From Actinomadura alba (GTDB lineage: Bacteria > Actinomycetota > Actinomycetes > Streptosporangiales > Streptosporangiaceae): 64,000 nt of DNA. Shown here piece by piece: positions 1 through 8,972 of the stretch. Position 1 is the first letter of the stretch. Every line of letters begins with the position of its first letter. Location of the stretch: NCBI RefSeq assembly GCF_014323705.1, contig NZ_JABVEC010000004.1:1-64000 (forward strand). The letters run 5' to 3'. Both the position numbers and the translations under genes were made by a program. The notes under the pieces are model-generated. The model did no database searches, had not been told where the DNA came from, and was given only the letters and a program-made list of their open reading frames with translations.

Positions 1-50
1 CGAACCCGCCAGGGAGCCCGACACGCCACGAGTCAACGGACGAAGTGTCG

Positions 51-1247
51 TCATGGCCGAGACCGGAGCCGGGCGATCTCGTCGTCGGTGTAGCCGAGGT
101 CGCGCAGGACCGCCGCAGTGTCCGCGCCGAGGGGCGGGCCGGCCGCGCCGTGCCGGGGCGGGGTGGCGGAGAGCCGCATCGGCGATCCGAGCTGCCGTAC
201 GTCGCCCATGACCGGGTGCTCGGCGTCCCAGAAGAAGCCGCGCCGCGTCAGATGGTCGTCGGTGAACACCTGGCCGTAGTCGGCTATCGGGGCGCACGGC
301 ACGCCCGCCGCCTCGAGCGCGGCGACCACGTCGGTGGTGGTCCGGGTGGTGGTGACCGCCTCGATGGCCGGGATCAGCTCGTCCCGCAGGGTGTGCCGGT
401 CGTGCGCGTCGGCGTACCGCTCGTCGGCGAGCAGGTCGGTCAGGCCGAGCGCCCCGCACAGCCCGGTCCATGTCTTGGGCGAGATCGCTCCCACCGTGCA
501 CCAGCCGTCGGCGGTGCGGACGGCCTGGTACGGGGCGGTGCTCTGATGCGCGGAACCGAGGGGCCGGCCGACCTCGCCGGTGGCGAAGTACTTGCCGGCC
601 TCCCAGATCGCCAGCGATACGCCGGCCTCGTACAGGGACAGGTCCACGAACTGGCCCTCGCCAGTGAGGTCGCGGGCCCGCAGCGCCGAGAGCGCGGACA
701 GGGCCGCGTAGAGCCCGCAGACGAGATCGCACACGGGCACGCCGACCTTGACGGGCAGGCCGTCCGGCGTTCCGGTGATGCTCATGAGCCCGCCCCGGGC
801 CTGAGCCATGATGTCGAGCCCGGCGAGATCGGCGAGCGGGCCGTCCTGCCCCCAACCCGAGATCGAGATGTACACCAGCCCCGGATTGACGGCCCGCAGG
901 TCCTCGTAACCGAGCCCGAGCCGGCGAAGCGCCCCGGGCCGCAGGTTCTCCACCAGGACGTCGGCGCTCCGGGCCAGCCGGAGCATGGCCTCCCTGCCCG
1001 CCGCCGACTTCAGGTCCAGGGTGATCGACTTCTTGTTGCGGTTGAGCCGGGCGAAGGGCGAGCTCTCCCCGGCCACGAAGGGACCTGTGGCGCGGACCGG
1101 GTCGCCGCCGCCGGGATTCTCCACCTTCACGACCTCGGCGCCGAGGTCGGCGAGCTGCATGGCGGCGAACGGGGCGGCCATGTAGGCGCCCACCTCGATG
1201 ACTCTGATGCCGGAGAGCGCCGCGTCCCCTGACCGCTCGGGGGCCAT
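51..1247 (-). CDS. CaiB/BaiF family (class III) CoA transferase
   Basis: Probable formyl-CoA-transferase-type enzyme that moves CoA between carboxylic acids in the cytoplasm; the acids cannot be read from sequence. The 398-residue product has the family's opening (GIRVIEVGAYMAAPFAA, then LGAEVVKVENP), the nucleotide-fold stretch RNKKSITLDLKS and the catalytic-Asp region LAGLDIMAQARGG near residue 150. Its length is normal for the family. I chose the ATG at 1247 because GAGGTG lies a few bases upstream; an in-frame start at 1316 would add 23 residues with no family similarity. It is transcribed alone, divergently from cutA. Family assignment is firm, substrate unknown. Confidence 0.88.
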   Translation of the reverse strand: MAPERSGDAALSGIRVIEVGAYMAAPFAAMQLADLGAEVVKVENPGGGDPVRATGPFVAGESSPFARLNRNKKSITLDLKSAAGREAMLRLARSADVLVENLRPGALRRLGLGYEDLRAVNPGLVYISISGWGQDGPLADLAGLDIMAQARGGLMSITGTPDGLPVKVGVPVCDLVCGLYAALSALSALRARDLTGEGQFVDLSLYEAGVSLAIWEAGKYFATGEVGRPLGSAHQSTAPYQAVRTADGWCTVGAISPKTWTGLCGALGLTDLLADERYADAHDRHTLRDELIPAIEAVTTTRTTTDVVAALEAAGVPCAPIADYGQVFTDDHLTRRGFFWDAEHPVMGDVRQLGSPMRLSATPPRHGAAGPPLGADTAAVLRDLGYTDDEIARLRSRP

Positions 1248-1456
1248 CCACACCTCGCTAGGTAGTTGATCACGGTGACCGGGTGCGGGCGAGCCCGCCA
1301 CCGGCCGTGAGGCCATGGAGTTTGTCTACAGAAGACCGGGGTCGGTGGACAAGTCCCGGTCACCAATGGCGACCACGGTCACGACAGAGTTCTGGAGCTA
1401 AAACGGTTCAGACGGGGACTCGCGGGCTACGATCATGCGGAGAAGGGGGGTGTCGC

Positions 1457-1798
1457 ATGACCGAGGCCTACGTTCAGGTGACGACGACGACGGACTCCCG
1501 GCAGGAGGCGGCCACGCTGGCCAAGTCCGCGGTGCGGGAACGGCTGGCCGCGTGCGCTCAGCTCGTCGGCCCCATCGCCAGCACGTACTGGTGGGAGGGC
1601 GAGATCGAGTCCGCCGAGGAGTGGATGGTGGTCTTCAAGACCACGGCGGACCAGTTCGAGGAACTCGCGGGACTCATCACGGAGAATCACTCCTACGACA
1701 CCCCTGAGATCATCGCGACCCCGGTCGTCGCCGGCAGCGCTGACTACCTCGGCTGGCTCAGCGAGCAGACGACGACGGCCGAGGACGAGAGCGACTGA
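1457..1798 (+). CDS. cutA: Divalent-cation tolerance protein CutA
   Basis: Small trimeric PII-like protein linked to divalent-metal tolerance; its exact activity is not settled. The 113-residue product matches the family over its whole length: an N-terminal beta strand (YVQVTTTTDS), the LAKSAVRERLAACAQL helix, the WWEGEIE segment and the C-terminal HSYDTPEIIATPV signature. The ATG follows a strong purine-rich ribosome site (AGAAGGGGGG at 1441-1450). It is monocistronic and lies between the divergent CoA transferase gene and the MpaB-like gene. A copper-type sensor lies 1.4 kb away, but nothing in the sequence links the two. Confidence 0.92.
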   Translation: MTEAYVQVTTTTDSRQEAATLAKSAVRERLAACAQLVGPIASTYWWEGEIESAEEWMVVFKTTADQFEELAGLITENHSYDTPEIIATPVVAGSADYLGWLSEQTTTAEDESD

Positions 1799-1907
1799 CC
1801 CCGGCGCCCTCCCGGCCCGGCCCGGCCGATTCGATCGTCGCCGGCCGCCTCTGACACATGATCCGCAGTCCAGGACGTCATGCGCCGATGTTACGGCCGT
1901 GTGACTG

Positions 1908-1940
1908 AGGTCATAACTGGGTAATATGTAGGTAATAACG
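1908..1940 (+). promoter_or_regulatory. Three 11-bp direct repeats upstream of the MpaB-like gene
   Basis: Units AGGTCATAACT (1908-1918), GGGTAATATGT (1919-1929) and AGGTAATAACG (1930-1940) abut without spacers, giving a GGTMATA core every 11 bp, one helical turn. Head-to-tail 11-bp arrays are typical of OmpR/PhoB-family response regulators such as PhoP, whose units begin G(G/T)TCA. The array is A/T-rich in an otherwise GC-rich region and lies just upstream of the gene. Which regulator binds is inference. Confidence 0.5.
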
Positions 1941-2007
1941 CTGTATGCGGGACCTGCATGCGGAACTTGGAAGCGGTGGAGGCCGTCGGGGCAGGGGGGC
2001 TGGCGCG

Positions 2008-2847
2008 GTGAGCGAGGACTACGGACTGTTCGGACCGGGTTCGGTGACCTGGCGGGTCATGGGCGAGCCCGTGCTGATCGTGGGCGGGCTGCGCGCGCTC
2101 CTGATCCAGGCCCTTCACCCTCAGTCCATGTGGGGGACGGCGCAGAATTCCGATCTCATGGACTCGGGCGCCGCCTGGTCGAGGATGGGTCGCACGATCG
2201 AGTTCGTCCGGGTGCGGACGTACGGCACCACGGACGAGGTCGAGCGGGCAGGCCGCCGCGTGCGCAAACTGCACTCCAAGCTGACCGGGCTCGACCTGCG
2301 CACCGGCGAGACCTTCCCGATAGACGCCCCCGAGAACCTGCTGTGGGTGCACATGGGAGAGGTGGACTCCTACCTCGACGTGGCGCGCCGTGCCGGGGTG
2401 CCGCTGACCCGCGAGGACGCCGATCGCTTCGTCGACGAGCAGCGCCGGTCCGCCGAGGTCGTCGGTCTCGACCCCGCCACCGTGCCCGCGTCGGTGGCCG
2501 AGATGAAGGCTTACTACGACGAGATGCGGACCCGGATCTGGGCCTGCAAAGAGGCGCGTCAGGGGCTCAGGCGGCTGTTCAACCCGGATGTGCCGCGCGC
2601 GATGCTGCCGCTCAAGCTGGCCGCCCCCGGCATCGCCACGCTGACGGTCGCCACGCTGCCGCGCTGGGCCCGCCGCATGTACGGCCTGCCGGGCCTGCCG
2701 ACCTCGGACCTCACCGCGACGCTGACGCTGAAGGCGCTCCATCGCGGCACGCGCCTCATCCCCGAGTCCCTGCGCTACTCGCCCGACGCCAAGCGGGCGC
2801 GCGCCCTCGAGCGGGCCGCCGCAGAGTCTCTGGCGCTCGCCTCGTAG
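2008..2847 (+). CDS. Oxygenase MpaB family protein (DUF2236)
   Basis: Member of the MpaB/latex-clearing-protein-like family, mostly uncharacterised haem oxygenases. The 279-residue product shows the family pattern: GPGSVTWRVMGEPVLIVGGLRALLIQALHPQSMWG near the start, with the conserved HP histidine, then FVRVRTYGTTDEVERAGRRV and HSKLTG, and a WVHMGEVDSYL helix. I prefer the GTG at 2008 because GCAGGGGGGC precedes it; an ATG at 1945 would add 21 Gly/Arg-rich residues unlike the family. Expression may be controlled by the 11-bp direct repeats just upstream. Substrate unknown. Confidence 0.8.
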   Translation: MSEDYGLFGPGSVTWRVMGEPVLIVGGLRALLIQALHPQSMWGTAQNSDLMDSGAAWSRMGRTIEFVRVRTYGTTDEVERAGRRVRKLHSKLTGLDLRTGETFPIDAPENLLWVHMGEVDSYLDVARRAGVPLTREDADRFVDEQRRSAEVVGLDPATVPASVAEMKAYYDEMRTRIWACKEARQGLRRLFNPDVPRAMLPLKLAAPGIATLTVATLPRWARRMYGLPGLPTSDLTATLTLKALHRGTRLIPESLRYSPDAKRARALERAAAESLALAS

Positions 2848-2850
2848 CCC

Positions 2851-2872
2851 CCGGCCGCGTGCGCGCGGCCGG
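2851..2872. terminator. Hairpin between convergent genes
   Basis: CCGGCCGCG - TGCG - CGCGGCCGG is a perfect 9-bp stem with a 4-nt loop in the 34-bp gap between the MpaB-like gene (+) and the csoR-like gene (-). It has no U-tract on either side, so it may be a GC-stem terminator serving both genes. Confidence 0.55.
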
Positions 2873-2881
2873 CCAAGGTGG

Positions 2882-3181
2882 TCAGCCGCGCCGAAGCAGC
2901 CGGCCGACCGAGGCCATGAGCTCGGTGGTCATCTCCTCGGACTTGCCCGCCTCGGTGCCCTCCTGGACACAGTGGCGGACGTGGCCGTCGAGCAGACCGA
3001 GCGCCACCTTGTCGAGTGCCGCCTGGATCGCGCTGATCTGGGTGAGCACGTCGATGCAGTAGCGGTCGTCCTCGACCATGCGCTCGATGCCGCGGACCTG
3101 GCCCTCGATGCGCCGCAGCCGCGTGGTCAGTTGATCCTTGGTCGCGGTGTAGCCGCGGGTGGGTCGGTCGGCCGTTGCCAT
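2882..3181 (-). CDS. csoR: CsoR-type metal-sensing repressor (DUF156)
   Basis: Homotetrameric all-helical repressor; family members release DNA when they bind Cu(I) or a related metal, or on sulfur modification. The 99-residue product has the DNA-binding helix with RLRRIEGQVRGIERM and the complete Cu(I) ligand set, Cys42 (RYCIDVL), His67 and Cys71 (HVRHC), with the C-x24-H-x3-C spacing of copper-type CsoR. That argues for copper rather than nickel/cobalt (RcnR) or persulfide (CstR). The start is supported by GAGGCAGAG. No copper transporter is adjacent, so it probably controls itself through the palindrome at 3237-3252 and other genes elsewhere; copC/copD lie 13 kb away. Confidence 0.88.
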   Translation of the reverse strand: MATADRPTRGYTATKDQLTTRLRRIEGQVRGIERMVEDDRYCIDVLTQISAIQAALDKVALGLLDGHVRHCVQEGTEAGKSEEMTTELMASVGRLLRRG

Positions 3182-3236
3182 CTCTGCCTCGCGCTCGTCA
3201 GCTGGAACCCAACCATTATGCGGTATTGAGACTACC

Positions 3237-3252
3237 TAACCCCGCGGGGGTA
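3237..3252. promoter_or_regulatory. Candidate CsoR operator
   Basis: TAACCCCGCGGGGGTA contains the perfect palindrome CCCCGCGGGG flanked by TA on both ends, matching the G/C-tract pseudo-palindromes with TA ends bound by CsoR proteins. It lies 55 bp upstream of the csoR-like start, where autoregulation would be expected. The assignment is by motif and position only. Confidence 0.5.
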
Positions 3253-3302
3253 TTGGCCCAGGGCAGGCGAGGCGGGACGGGCCGGCCCCATGCCCGCAGG
3301 GA

Positions 3303-3929
3303 CTATCGCCAGGGCCGCAGAGGGTCGGGCGGGACGTTCCAGGAGGTGATGACCGGCCGGTCGTGCTCGGTGCCGAGCGTCGACAGTGTCCCGGTGCGGA
3401 GTACGAACAGGCGGCCGGCGGCGGGCTCCAGGTCGAGCCATCTCGCGGTGAGCACCCGCAGCACATGACCGTGCGCGACGAGAGCGACGTCGCCCTCGGC
3501 GAGCGACGGCCGGACCCTGGCCAGCACGGCGTCGGCGCGCTCGCCGACTCGCTCCACCTTCTCACCCGGATGCTCGACGTCACCCGGCACGACGCCGTCG
3601 CTCCACAGGTACCAGCCCGGCCGCTCTTCGCGGATCTCCGGGCTGGTCCGGCCCTCGTAGCCGCCGTAGTCCCACTCCCACAGATCCTCGTCGATCTCTA
3701 TGTTCGCGAGCCCGGCCGGCCCGGCCAGCCCGGCGAGCTCGGCGGTGCGCCGGGCTCGACGGGCAGGGCTGCAGACGACTCTGATGATCTTCCGGGTGGC
3801 CGGCAGCTGGGCGAGGGCGCGGGCCTCCACCTCACCACGCTCGGTGAGCGGCAGATCGGTGCGCCCGGTGTGCCGCCCGGCCCGGCTCCACTCCGTCTCC
3901 CCGTGCCGCACGATGATCAGTTCGCCCAT
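3303..3929 (-). CDS. Histidine phosphatase family protein (phosphoglycerate-mutase-like)
   Basis: Phosphatase of the RHG superfamily, acting through a phospho-histidine intermediate on an unknown small phosphorylated substrate. The catalytic RHGE motif (LIIVRHGETEW) is at residues 5-15, the phosphate-pocket Arg in GRHTGRTDLPLTERG follows, and the second catalytic histidine is in VALVAHGHVLRVL near residue 160. At 208 residues it is a plain single-domain member. It begins 34 bp after the alanine dehydrogenase stop on the same strand, so the two are probably cotranscribed; no metabolic link is evident. Confidence 0.85.
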   Translation of the reverse strand: MGELIIVRHGETEWSRAGRHTGRTDLPLTERGEVEARALAQLPATRKIIRVVCSPARRARRTAELAGLAGPAGLANIEIDEDLWEWDYGGYEGRTSPEIREERPGWYLWSDGVVPGDVEHPGEKVERVGERADAVLARVRPSLAEGDVALVAHGHVLRVLTARWLDLEPAAGRLFVLRTGTLSTLGTEHDRPVITSWNVPPDPLRPWR

Positions 3930-3963
3930 GAACTCATCCCGGCTCGCGAGATCGTGGAGACGA

Positions 3964-5082
3964 TCAAGAACTGAAGACCGACTCCGCTGGGGTGTAGGAC
4001 ATGCCGTGCGCCTCGGCGACCTGCTCGTGGGTGAGCACGCCGTCGTGGGTGTGCAGGCCGAGCGCCAGGGCCTTGTCGGCGCGGCAGGCCGCCTGCCACC
4101 CCTTGTCGGCGATCTCGACCGCGTAGGGGAGCGTCACGTTGGTCAGCGCGTAGGTCGAGGTGTTCGGCACCGATCCCGGCATGTTGGCGACGCAGTAGAA
4201 CACCGAGTCGTGCACCTTGTAGGTGGGGTCGGCGTGCGTGGTGGGCCGGGAGTCCTCGAAGCAGCCGCCCTGGTCGATGGCGATGTCGACGAGAACCGAG
4301 CCGGGCTTCATGCGTGACACGAGCTCGTTGGAGATCAGGGTCGGTGCCTTCGCGCCGGGGATCAGTACCGCGCCGATCACGAGGTCGGCTTCGAGCGCCG
4401 CCTGCTCGATCGCGTAGCGGCTCGAGACGAGGGTCTTCAGCCGGCCCTGGTAGATGGCGTCGATGTGGCGCAGCCGGTCGACGTTGACGTCGAGGATCGT
4501 GACCTCGGCCCCCATGCCGACCGCGATCTGCGCCGCGTTGAGCCCGGACACGCCCCCGCCGATCACCACGACCCGGGCCGGGGCCACGCCCGGCACTCCG
4601 CCGGGCAGTACGCCGCGACCGCCCTTGAAGCGCATCAGGTTGTAGGCCCCCACCTGGGGCGCGAGCCGGCCCGCGACCTCGGACATTGGTGCGAGCAGCG
4701 GCAGCGACCGGTTCGGCAGCTGCACCGTCTCGTAGGCGATCGAGGTCACGCCGGACCCGAGCAACGCGTCCGTGCACGCGCGCGAAGCGGCGAGGTGCAG
4801 GTAGGTGAAGAGGGTCTGGCCCCGCCGCATCCGGTGGTACTCGTCGGCGATGGGTTCCTTGACCTTGAGGATCAGCTCACCCTCGGCCCACACGGCGTCG
4901 GCCGAATCGAGGATCTTGGCCCCGGCGGCGATGTACTCCTCGTCCGGAATGGAGGAACCGAGCCCCGCGCCGCGCTCGACGAAGACGTCGTGCTGGTGAC
5001 GAATGAGTTCGTGCACGCCGGCCGGCGTGATCGCTACCCGGTATTCGTGGTTTTTGATCTCGCACGGAACGCCGACCTTCAC
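3964..5082 (-). CDS. ald: Alanine dehydrogenase
   Basis: NAD-dependent enzyme interconverting L-alanine and pyruvate plus ammonia. The 372-residue product is full length: N-terminal [19 protein letters not shown], pyruvate-binding Lys in ELILKVKEP, catalytic His in FTYLHLAAS, the [15 protein letters not shown] signature and the Rossmann motif [16 protein letters not shown]. The GTG start at 5082 is preceded by GGGAGGATCC. Its neighbour is a histidine phosphatase rather than the AldR regulator found beside ald in mycobacteria. A palindrome at 5140-5159, 58 bp upstream, is a possible operator. Confidence 0.96.
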   Translation of the reverse strand: MKVGVPCEIKNHEYRVAITPAGVHELIRHQHDVFVERGAGLGSSIPDEEYIAAGAKILDSADAVWAEGELILKVKEPIADEYHRMRRGQTLFTYLHLAASRACTDALLGSGVTSIAYETVQLPNRSLPLLAPMSEVAGRLAPQVGAYNLMRFKGGRGVLPGGVPGVAPARVVVIGGGVSGLNAAQIAVGMGAEVTILDVNVDRLRHIDAIYQGRLKTLVSSRYAIEQAALEADLVIGAVLIPGAKAPTLISNELVSRMKPGSVLVDIAIDQGGCFEDSRPTTHADPTYKVHDSVFYCVANMPGSVPNTSTYALTNVTLPYAVEIADKGWQAACRADKALALGLHTHDGVLTHEQVAEAHGMSYTPAESVFSS

Positions 5083-5139
5083 GTGGATCCTCCCAAGCGG
5101 GTGCTAGTCATCCCCTTCAGCGTGCTGTTCCCCGTGGGG

Positions 5140-5159
5140 ACATGCCACATGCAGCATGT
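5140..5159. promoter_or_regulatory. 20-bp palindrome upstream of ald
   Basis: ACATGC - N8 - GCATGT is a perfect 6+6 inverted repeat in the 221-bp gap upstream of ald. Lrp/AsnC-family regulators such as AldR use palindromes near ald promoters, so this is a candidate operator; no regulator gene is adjacent. Confidence 0.35.
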
Positions 5160-5303
5160 ACGGCCCTCCGGCGACTTGCTGACAGGGTGTAAGACGATCG
5201 GCGTGTTCGCGCAGGTCGTCGCGGTTGTCCCGGTTGTTCCGGCCGCCCCGTGGTGGGCCGGGTTCGCGCGCCATGCCGCCGTACGTCAGCCGCCGGCCGC
5301 AGA

Positions 5304-6461
5304 TCAGTTCGGCAGCCACTCGTCCGCGATGGCGACGGTCAGCTGTTCCAGCAGCAGGCCGGCCTGGCTGATGCAACGCTCCACGTCGGGTTCGATGTCG
5401 GTGAGGGCGTAGGCCGCCTGGATGCGGGCGCGGCGCAGCTGTTCCCCCGTGAGGCTGCGGCGGCCGGCCACCGCGACGACCGGGATGCCGACCCGGGCGG
5501 CCGCCCGGGCCACCCCGATGGGCGCCTTGCCGCGGAGGCTCTGCGTGTCGAGTGACCCCTCGCCTGTGACGATCAGGCGGGCGCCCTTGGCGCGGTCGGC
5601 GAAGCCCAGCAGGTCGAGCAGGAACGTGATGCCCGGCTCGATGGACGCGCCGAGGAGGGCCAGCGCCGCGAAGCCCACGCCACCGGCCGCCCCGGCGCCC
5701 GGCTTGTCCCTCACCGCCCGGCGCGACGCCGCCTCGGCGAGGTCGGCCCACCGGCGCAGGCCCGCATCCAGCACGCGCACGTCGTCGCGGCTCGCCCCCT
5801 TCTGCGGGCCGTACACGGCGGCTGCGCCCTCGCGGCCGAGCAGCGGATTGTCGACGTCACTGGCGATGATCAGCTCGATGCCGGACAGGTTCGCCAGGCC
5901 GCGCAGGTCGAGCGCGTGCAGAGACCGCAGGGCGGCGCCACCGGGCGGCAGGTCGCTGCCATGCGCGTCGAGCAGCCGGCCGCCCAGCCCCTGGATCATG
6001 CCCGCGCCGCCGTCGGTGCAGGCGCTGCCGCCGAGCCCGAGTACGACGCGGCGCGCGCCGAGCCGGACGGCCTCGGCGAGGAGCTGGCCGGTGCCGTGAC
6101 TGGTCGCGGTCAGCGGCTGGGGCCGCCCGTCCGGCAGATGACGCAGCCCGGAGGCCTCGGCCAGCTCGACGACCGCGGTGTCGCCGTTGACGGCGAAGGC
6201 CGCGCGGACCGGCCGGCCCGTGGGGCCGCACACCTCCAGCTCGACCCTGCCGTAGCCGGCCGCCAGGGCGGCCTCGACCGTGCCGTCGCCCCCGTCGGCG
6301 ACGGGCAGCAGGGTCACCGGCACCGAAGGGCGGGCGCGGCGCAGGCCGGCCGCGATGTGCCGGGCCACCTCCGGCGCGCTCAGCGACCCCTTGAACTTGT
6401 CAGGGGACACCAGGACGTGCCCATCGGACGGGGCCCCAGATGGGGAGTCTGCGGAGACCAC
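5304..6461 (-). CDS. Glycerate kinase
   Basis: ATP-dependent phosphorylation of glycerate, feeding glyoxylate-derived carbon into glycolysis. The 385-residue product has the glycerate kinase type 1 fold: VLVSPDKFKGSLSAPEVA near residue 18, LLPVADGGDGTVEA, GLGGSACTDGGAGM in the middle and ASDVDNPLLG, with the C-terminal LIVTGEGSLDTQS motif. The proposed GTG start has only a weak purine stretch upstream. It lies next to the purine degradation operon on the same strand, separated by 165 bp with no obvious single promoter. Purine breakdown yields glyoxylate, so a shared pathway is a reasonable inference. Confidence 0.92.
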   Translation of the reverse strand: MVSADSPSGAPSDGHVLVSPDKFKGSLSAPEVARHIAAGLRRARPSVPVTLLPVADGGDGTVEAALAAGYGRVELEVCGPTGRPVRAAFAVNGDTAVVELAEASGLRHLPDGRPQPLTATSHGTGQLLAEAVRLGARRVVLGLGGSACTDGGAGMIQGLGGRLLDAHGSDLPPGGAALRSLHALDLRGLANLSGIELIIASDVDNPLLGREGAAAVYGPQKGASRDDVRVLDAGLRRWADLAEAASRRAVRDKPGAGAAGGVGFAALALLGASIEPGITFLLDLLGFADRAKGARLIVTGEGSLDTQSLRGKAPIGVARAAARVGIPVVAVAGRRSLTGEQLRRARIQAAYALTDIEPDVERCISQAGLLLEQLTVAIADEWLPN

Positions 6462-6626
6462 TGTCGATGCCTTTCACCGGGGAAGTGTTCGTCTTCTGCA
6501 TACGCGACAACGGAACTATTTGACACCACGTAACGCCCCATTGGTGTTGAGACCGATCGACATCGTGCGGGCGCTCGGGACGCCCGCGGCCGCCCCGGCC
6601 GGCCGGATGTGCCCGTGGTCGCCCGA

Positions 6627-8972
6627 TCAACCCAGGTCGGACGGCTTATCCATGGCGTGCCCGGTGATGTGCTCGGGCCGGACCGGCACCCGAGTGAGCG
6701 ATCTGCCGGTGGCGGCGCGCACCGCCGCGATCACGGCCGGGGTCGACGACAGGGTGGGCGGCTCGCCGGCGCCCCGCAGACCGTAGGGGGCGTGCGGATC
6801 GGGATGCTCCAGTACCTGCGTCCGCATCGGCGGCATGTCCAGGATGGTGGGGATGAGGTAGTCGGTGAAGGACGGGTTGCGGATCACGCCGTCCCGCACC
6901 TGGATCTCCTCCATGAGCGCGAGGCCCAGGCCCTGAGCGCTGCCGCCCAGGATCTGGCCGCGCAGCGCGACCGGGTTGAGGATCCTGCCGACGTCCTGCA
7001 CCGCGGCCAGCTCCACCACCTTGACCAGCCCGAGCTCGACGTCGACGTCGACGACCGCCCGGTGCACGCAGAAGGCGAACTGCGTGTGCGAGTCGCCCTG
7101 CCCGGTCAGGGGGTCCATCGGCCGGGTGGGCCGGTGGCGGAACTCCCGGGTCTCCTCGACCGCCTCCGCGTGCAGGATCTCGGCCAGCGTGGCGATCACG
7201 CCCTCGGACTCCGACACCACCTTGCCGTCGGCGAGCGCGAGATCGGCGGGCACCCGGCCGCCCCGCCCCTCGGCGGCCAGATGCCGCCCCGCGAGCGCGA
7301 AGACCCGCGCCCGCACGGCCGCGCAGGCGGCGCGCACCGCGCCGCCGGTCATGTACGACTGACGCGACGCGCTGGAGGAGCCGGCGGAGCCGACGGCGGT
7401 GTCGGCCGGGGCGACCGTGACCCGGTCGACGCCGAGCTCGGTACGGGCGATCTGCGCCTGGAGCGTGACCAGGCCCTGGCCCACCTCTGCGGCGGCGGTG
7501 TGCACGAGCACGGCGGGCTCGCCGCCGACCAGTTCCAGCCGCACCCGGGCGGTGGAGTGGTCGTCGAAGCCCTCGGAGTAGCAGATGTTCTTGATGCCGA
7601 TCCCGTAGCCGACCCCGCGGACCACGCCCTCGCCATGGGTGGTGTTCGCGACCCCGCCGGGCAGGCCGAGCAGGTCCGGGCGCCCGTCCTCGCCGGTGAT
7701 CCGCGCGGCGGGCGGCGGGAACGCGCGGACCCGCTCCAGCAGGTCGGTCAGGGGTGCCGGCATGTCGACGACCTGGCCCGTGGCGATCGTGGACCCCTCG
7801 CTCAGCGCGTTGCGGATGCGGACCTCGACCGGATCGAGGCCGCACGCCTCCGCGAGCCGGTCCATCTGGGACTCGTAGGCGAAGCACGCCTGCACCGCCC
7901 CGAAGCCCCGCATCGCGCCGCACGGCGGGTTGTTGGTGTAGACGCCATAGGCGTCGATGGCGACGTTCGGGACGTTGTAGGGGCCCGCGCCGAGGGAGGC
8001 GGCGTTGCCGACCACGGCCGGGGTCGACGACGCGTACGCGCCCCCGTCCAGGATGATCTCGGCCCGGACGTAGACCAGCCGGCCGTCGCTCGTGGCGCCG
8101 TGCTCGTAGCGCAGCACGGCGGGATGACGGTGCACGTGGCCGAAGAAGGACTCCTCCCGCCCGTACACGAACTTCACCGGCCGGCCGGTGCGCAGCGCGA
8201 GCAGGCACGCGTGGATCTGCATCGAAAGGTCCTCGCGGGCGCCGAAGGCCCCGCCCACCCCAGCGAGCGTGAGCCGCACCCGCTCGGCGGGCAGACCGAG
8301 GCACGCGGCGATCTGCTCCTGGTCGACGTGCAGCCACTGGGTGGCGACGAAGAGATCGACGCCGCCGTCCTCGGCGGGCACGGCGAGCCCGGACTCGGGG
8401 CCGAGGAAGGCCTGGTCCTGCATGCCGACCTCGTACTCGCCGGTGACCACCACGTCGGCGGTCGCGGCCGAAGCGTCGCCGACCCGTACGGGCTGGTGGC
8501 GCACGATGTTGCCGCTCTCGTGCACCTTCGGGCACGCGGGGTCGAGCGCGGCCCGGCGGGCGTCGGTCACCGGCTCCTCGACCTCGTAGCCGACCACGAT
8601 CCGCTCACACGCTCGGCGGGCGGTCTCGGGATGGTCGGCGGCCACGATGGCGATCGCCTCGCCCTGGTAGCGCACCCGGTCGATGGCCAGGACGGGCTGG
8701 TCACGGTGGTCGAGGCCGTAGCAGCGCGCACCGGGGACGTCCTCGTGGGTCAGCACTGCGTGCACCCCGGGGAGCTTCACCGCCTCGGTCAGGTCGACGG
8801 AGGTGATCCGCGCGCGGGGGTGCGGGCTGCGCAGTGTGGCCCCCCACAGCATGCCGTCCATCCACAGGTCGGAGGAGTAGGCGAATTCACCCGTCACCTT
8901 GAGGTTGCCGTCCGGCCGGACGGGGCTGTCCCCGATGCCGCCGCGCACGCCGCTCTCCAGCCGCGTGGTCAT
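6627..8972 (-). CDS. Xanthine dehydrogenase, molybdopterin-binding subunit
   Basis: Catalytic subunit that hydroxylates hypoxanthine/xanthine to urate with a molybdenum cofactor. The 781-residue product begins with the aldehyde-oxidase a/b-hammerhead domain ([18 protein letters not shown]) and continues through cofactor-contact segments such as [35 protein letters not shown], the glycine-rich [10 protein letters not shown] and, near the C-terminus, [14 protein letters not shown], whose Glu matches the catalytic glutamate. Its ATG at 8972 overlaps the stop of the 2Fe-2S subunit (ATGA). It is the last gene of the purine operon. No XdhC maturation factor is in the window. Confidence 0.93.
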   Translation of the reverse strand: MTTRLESGVRGGIGDSPVRPDGNLKVTGEFAYSSDLWMDGMLWGATLRSPHPRARITSVDLTEAVKLPGVHAVLTHEDVPGARCYGLDHRDQPVLAIDRVRYQGEAIAIVAADHPETARRACERIVVGYEVEEPVTDARRAALDPACPKVHESGNIVRHQPVRVGDASAATADVVVTGEYEVGMQDQAFLGPESGLAVPAEDGGVDLFVATQWLHVDQEQIAACLGLPAERVRLTLAGVGGAFGAREDLSMQIHACLLALRTGRPVKFVYGREESFFGHVHRHPAVLRYEHGATSDGRLVYVRAEIILDGGAYASSTPAVVGNAASLGAGPYNVPNVAIDAYGVYTNNPPCGAMRGFGAVQACFAYESQMDRLAEACGLDPVEVRIRNALSEGSTIATGQVVDMPAPLTDLLERVRAFPPPAARITGEDGRPDLLGLPGGVANTTHGEGVVRGVGYGIGIKNICYSEGFDDHSTARVRLELVGGEPAVLVHTAAAEVGQGLVTLQAQIARTELGVDRVTVAPADTAVGSAGSSSASRQSYMTGGAVRAACAAVRARVFALAGRHLAAEGRGGRVPADLALADGKVVSESEGVIATLAEILHAEAVEETREFRHRPTRPMDPLTGQGDSHTQFAFCVHRAVVDVDVELGLVKVVELAAVQDVGRILNPVALRGQILGGSAQGLGLALMEEIQVRDGVIRNPSFTDYLIPTILDMPPMRTQVLEHPDPHAPYGLRGAGEPPTLSSTPAVIAAVRAATGRSLTRVPVRPEHITGHAMDKPSDLG

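Noticed and set aside
6520..6548. TTGACA at 6520-6525 as a plus-strand promoter.
   Set aside because: No -10 hexamer lies at 16-19 bp and no plus-strand gene follows.
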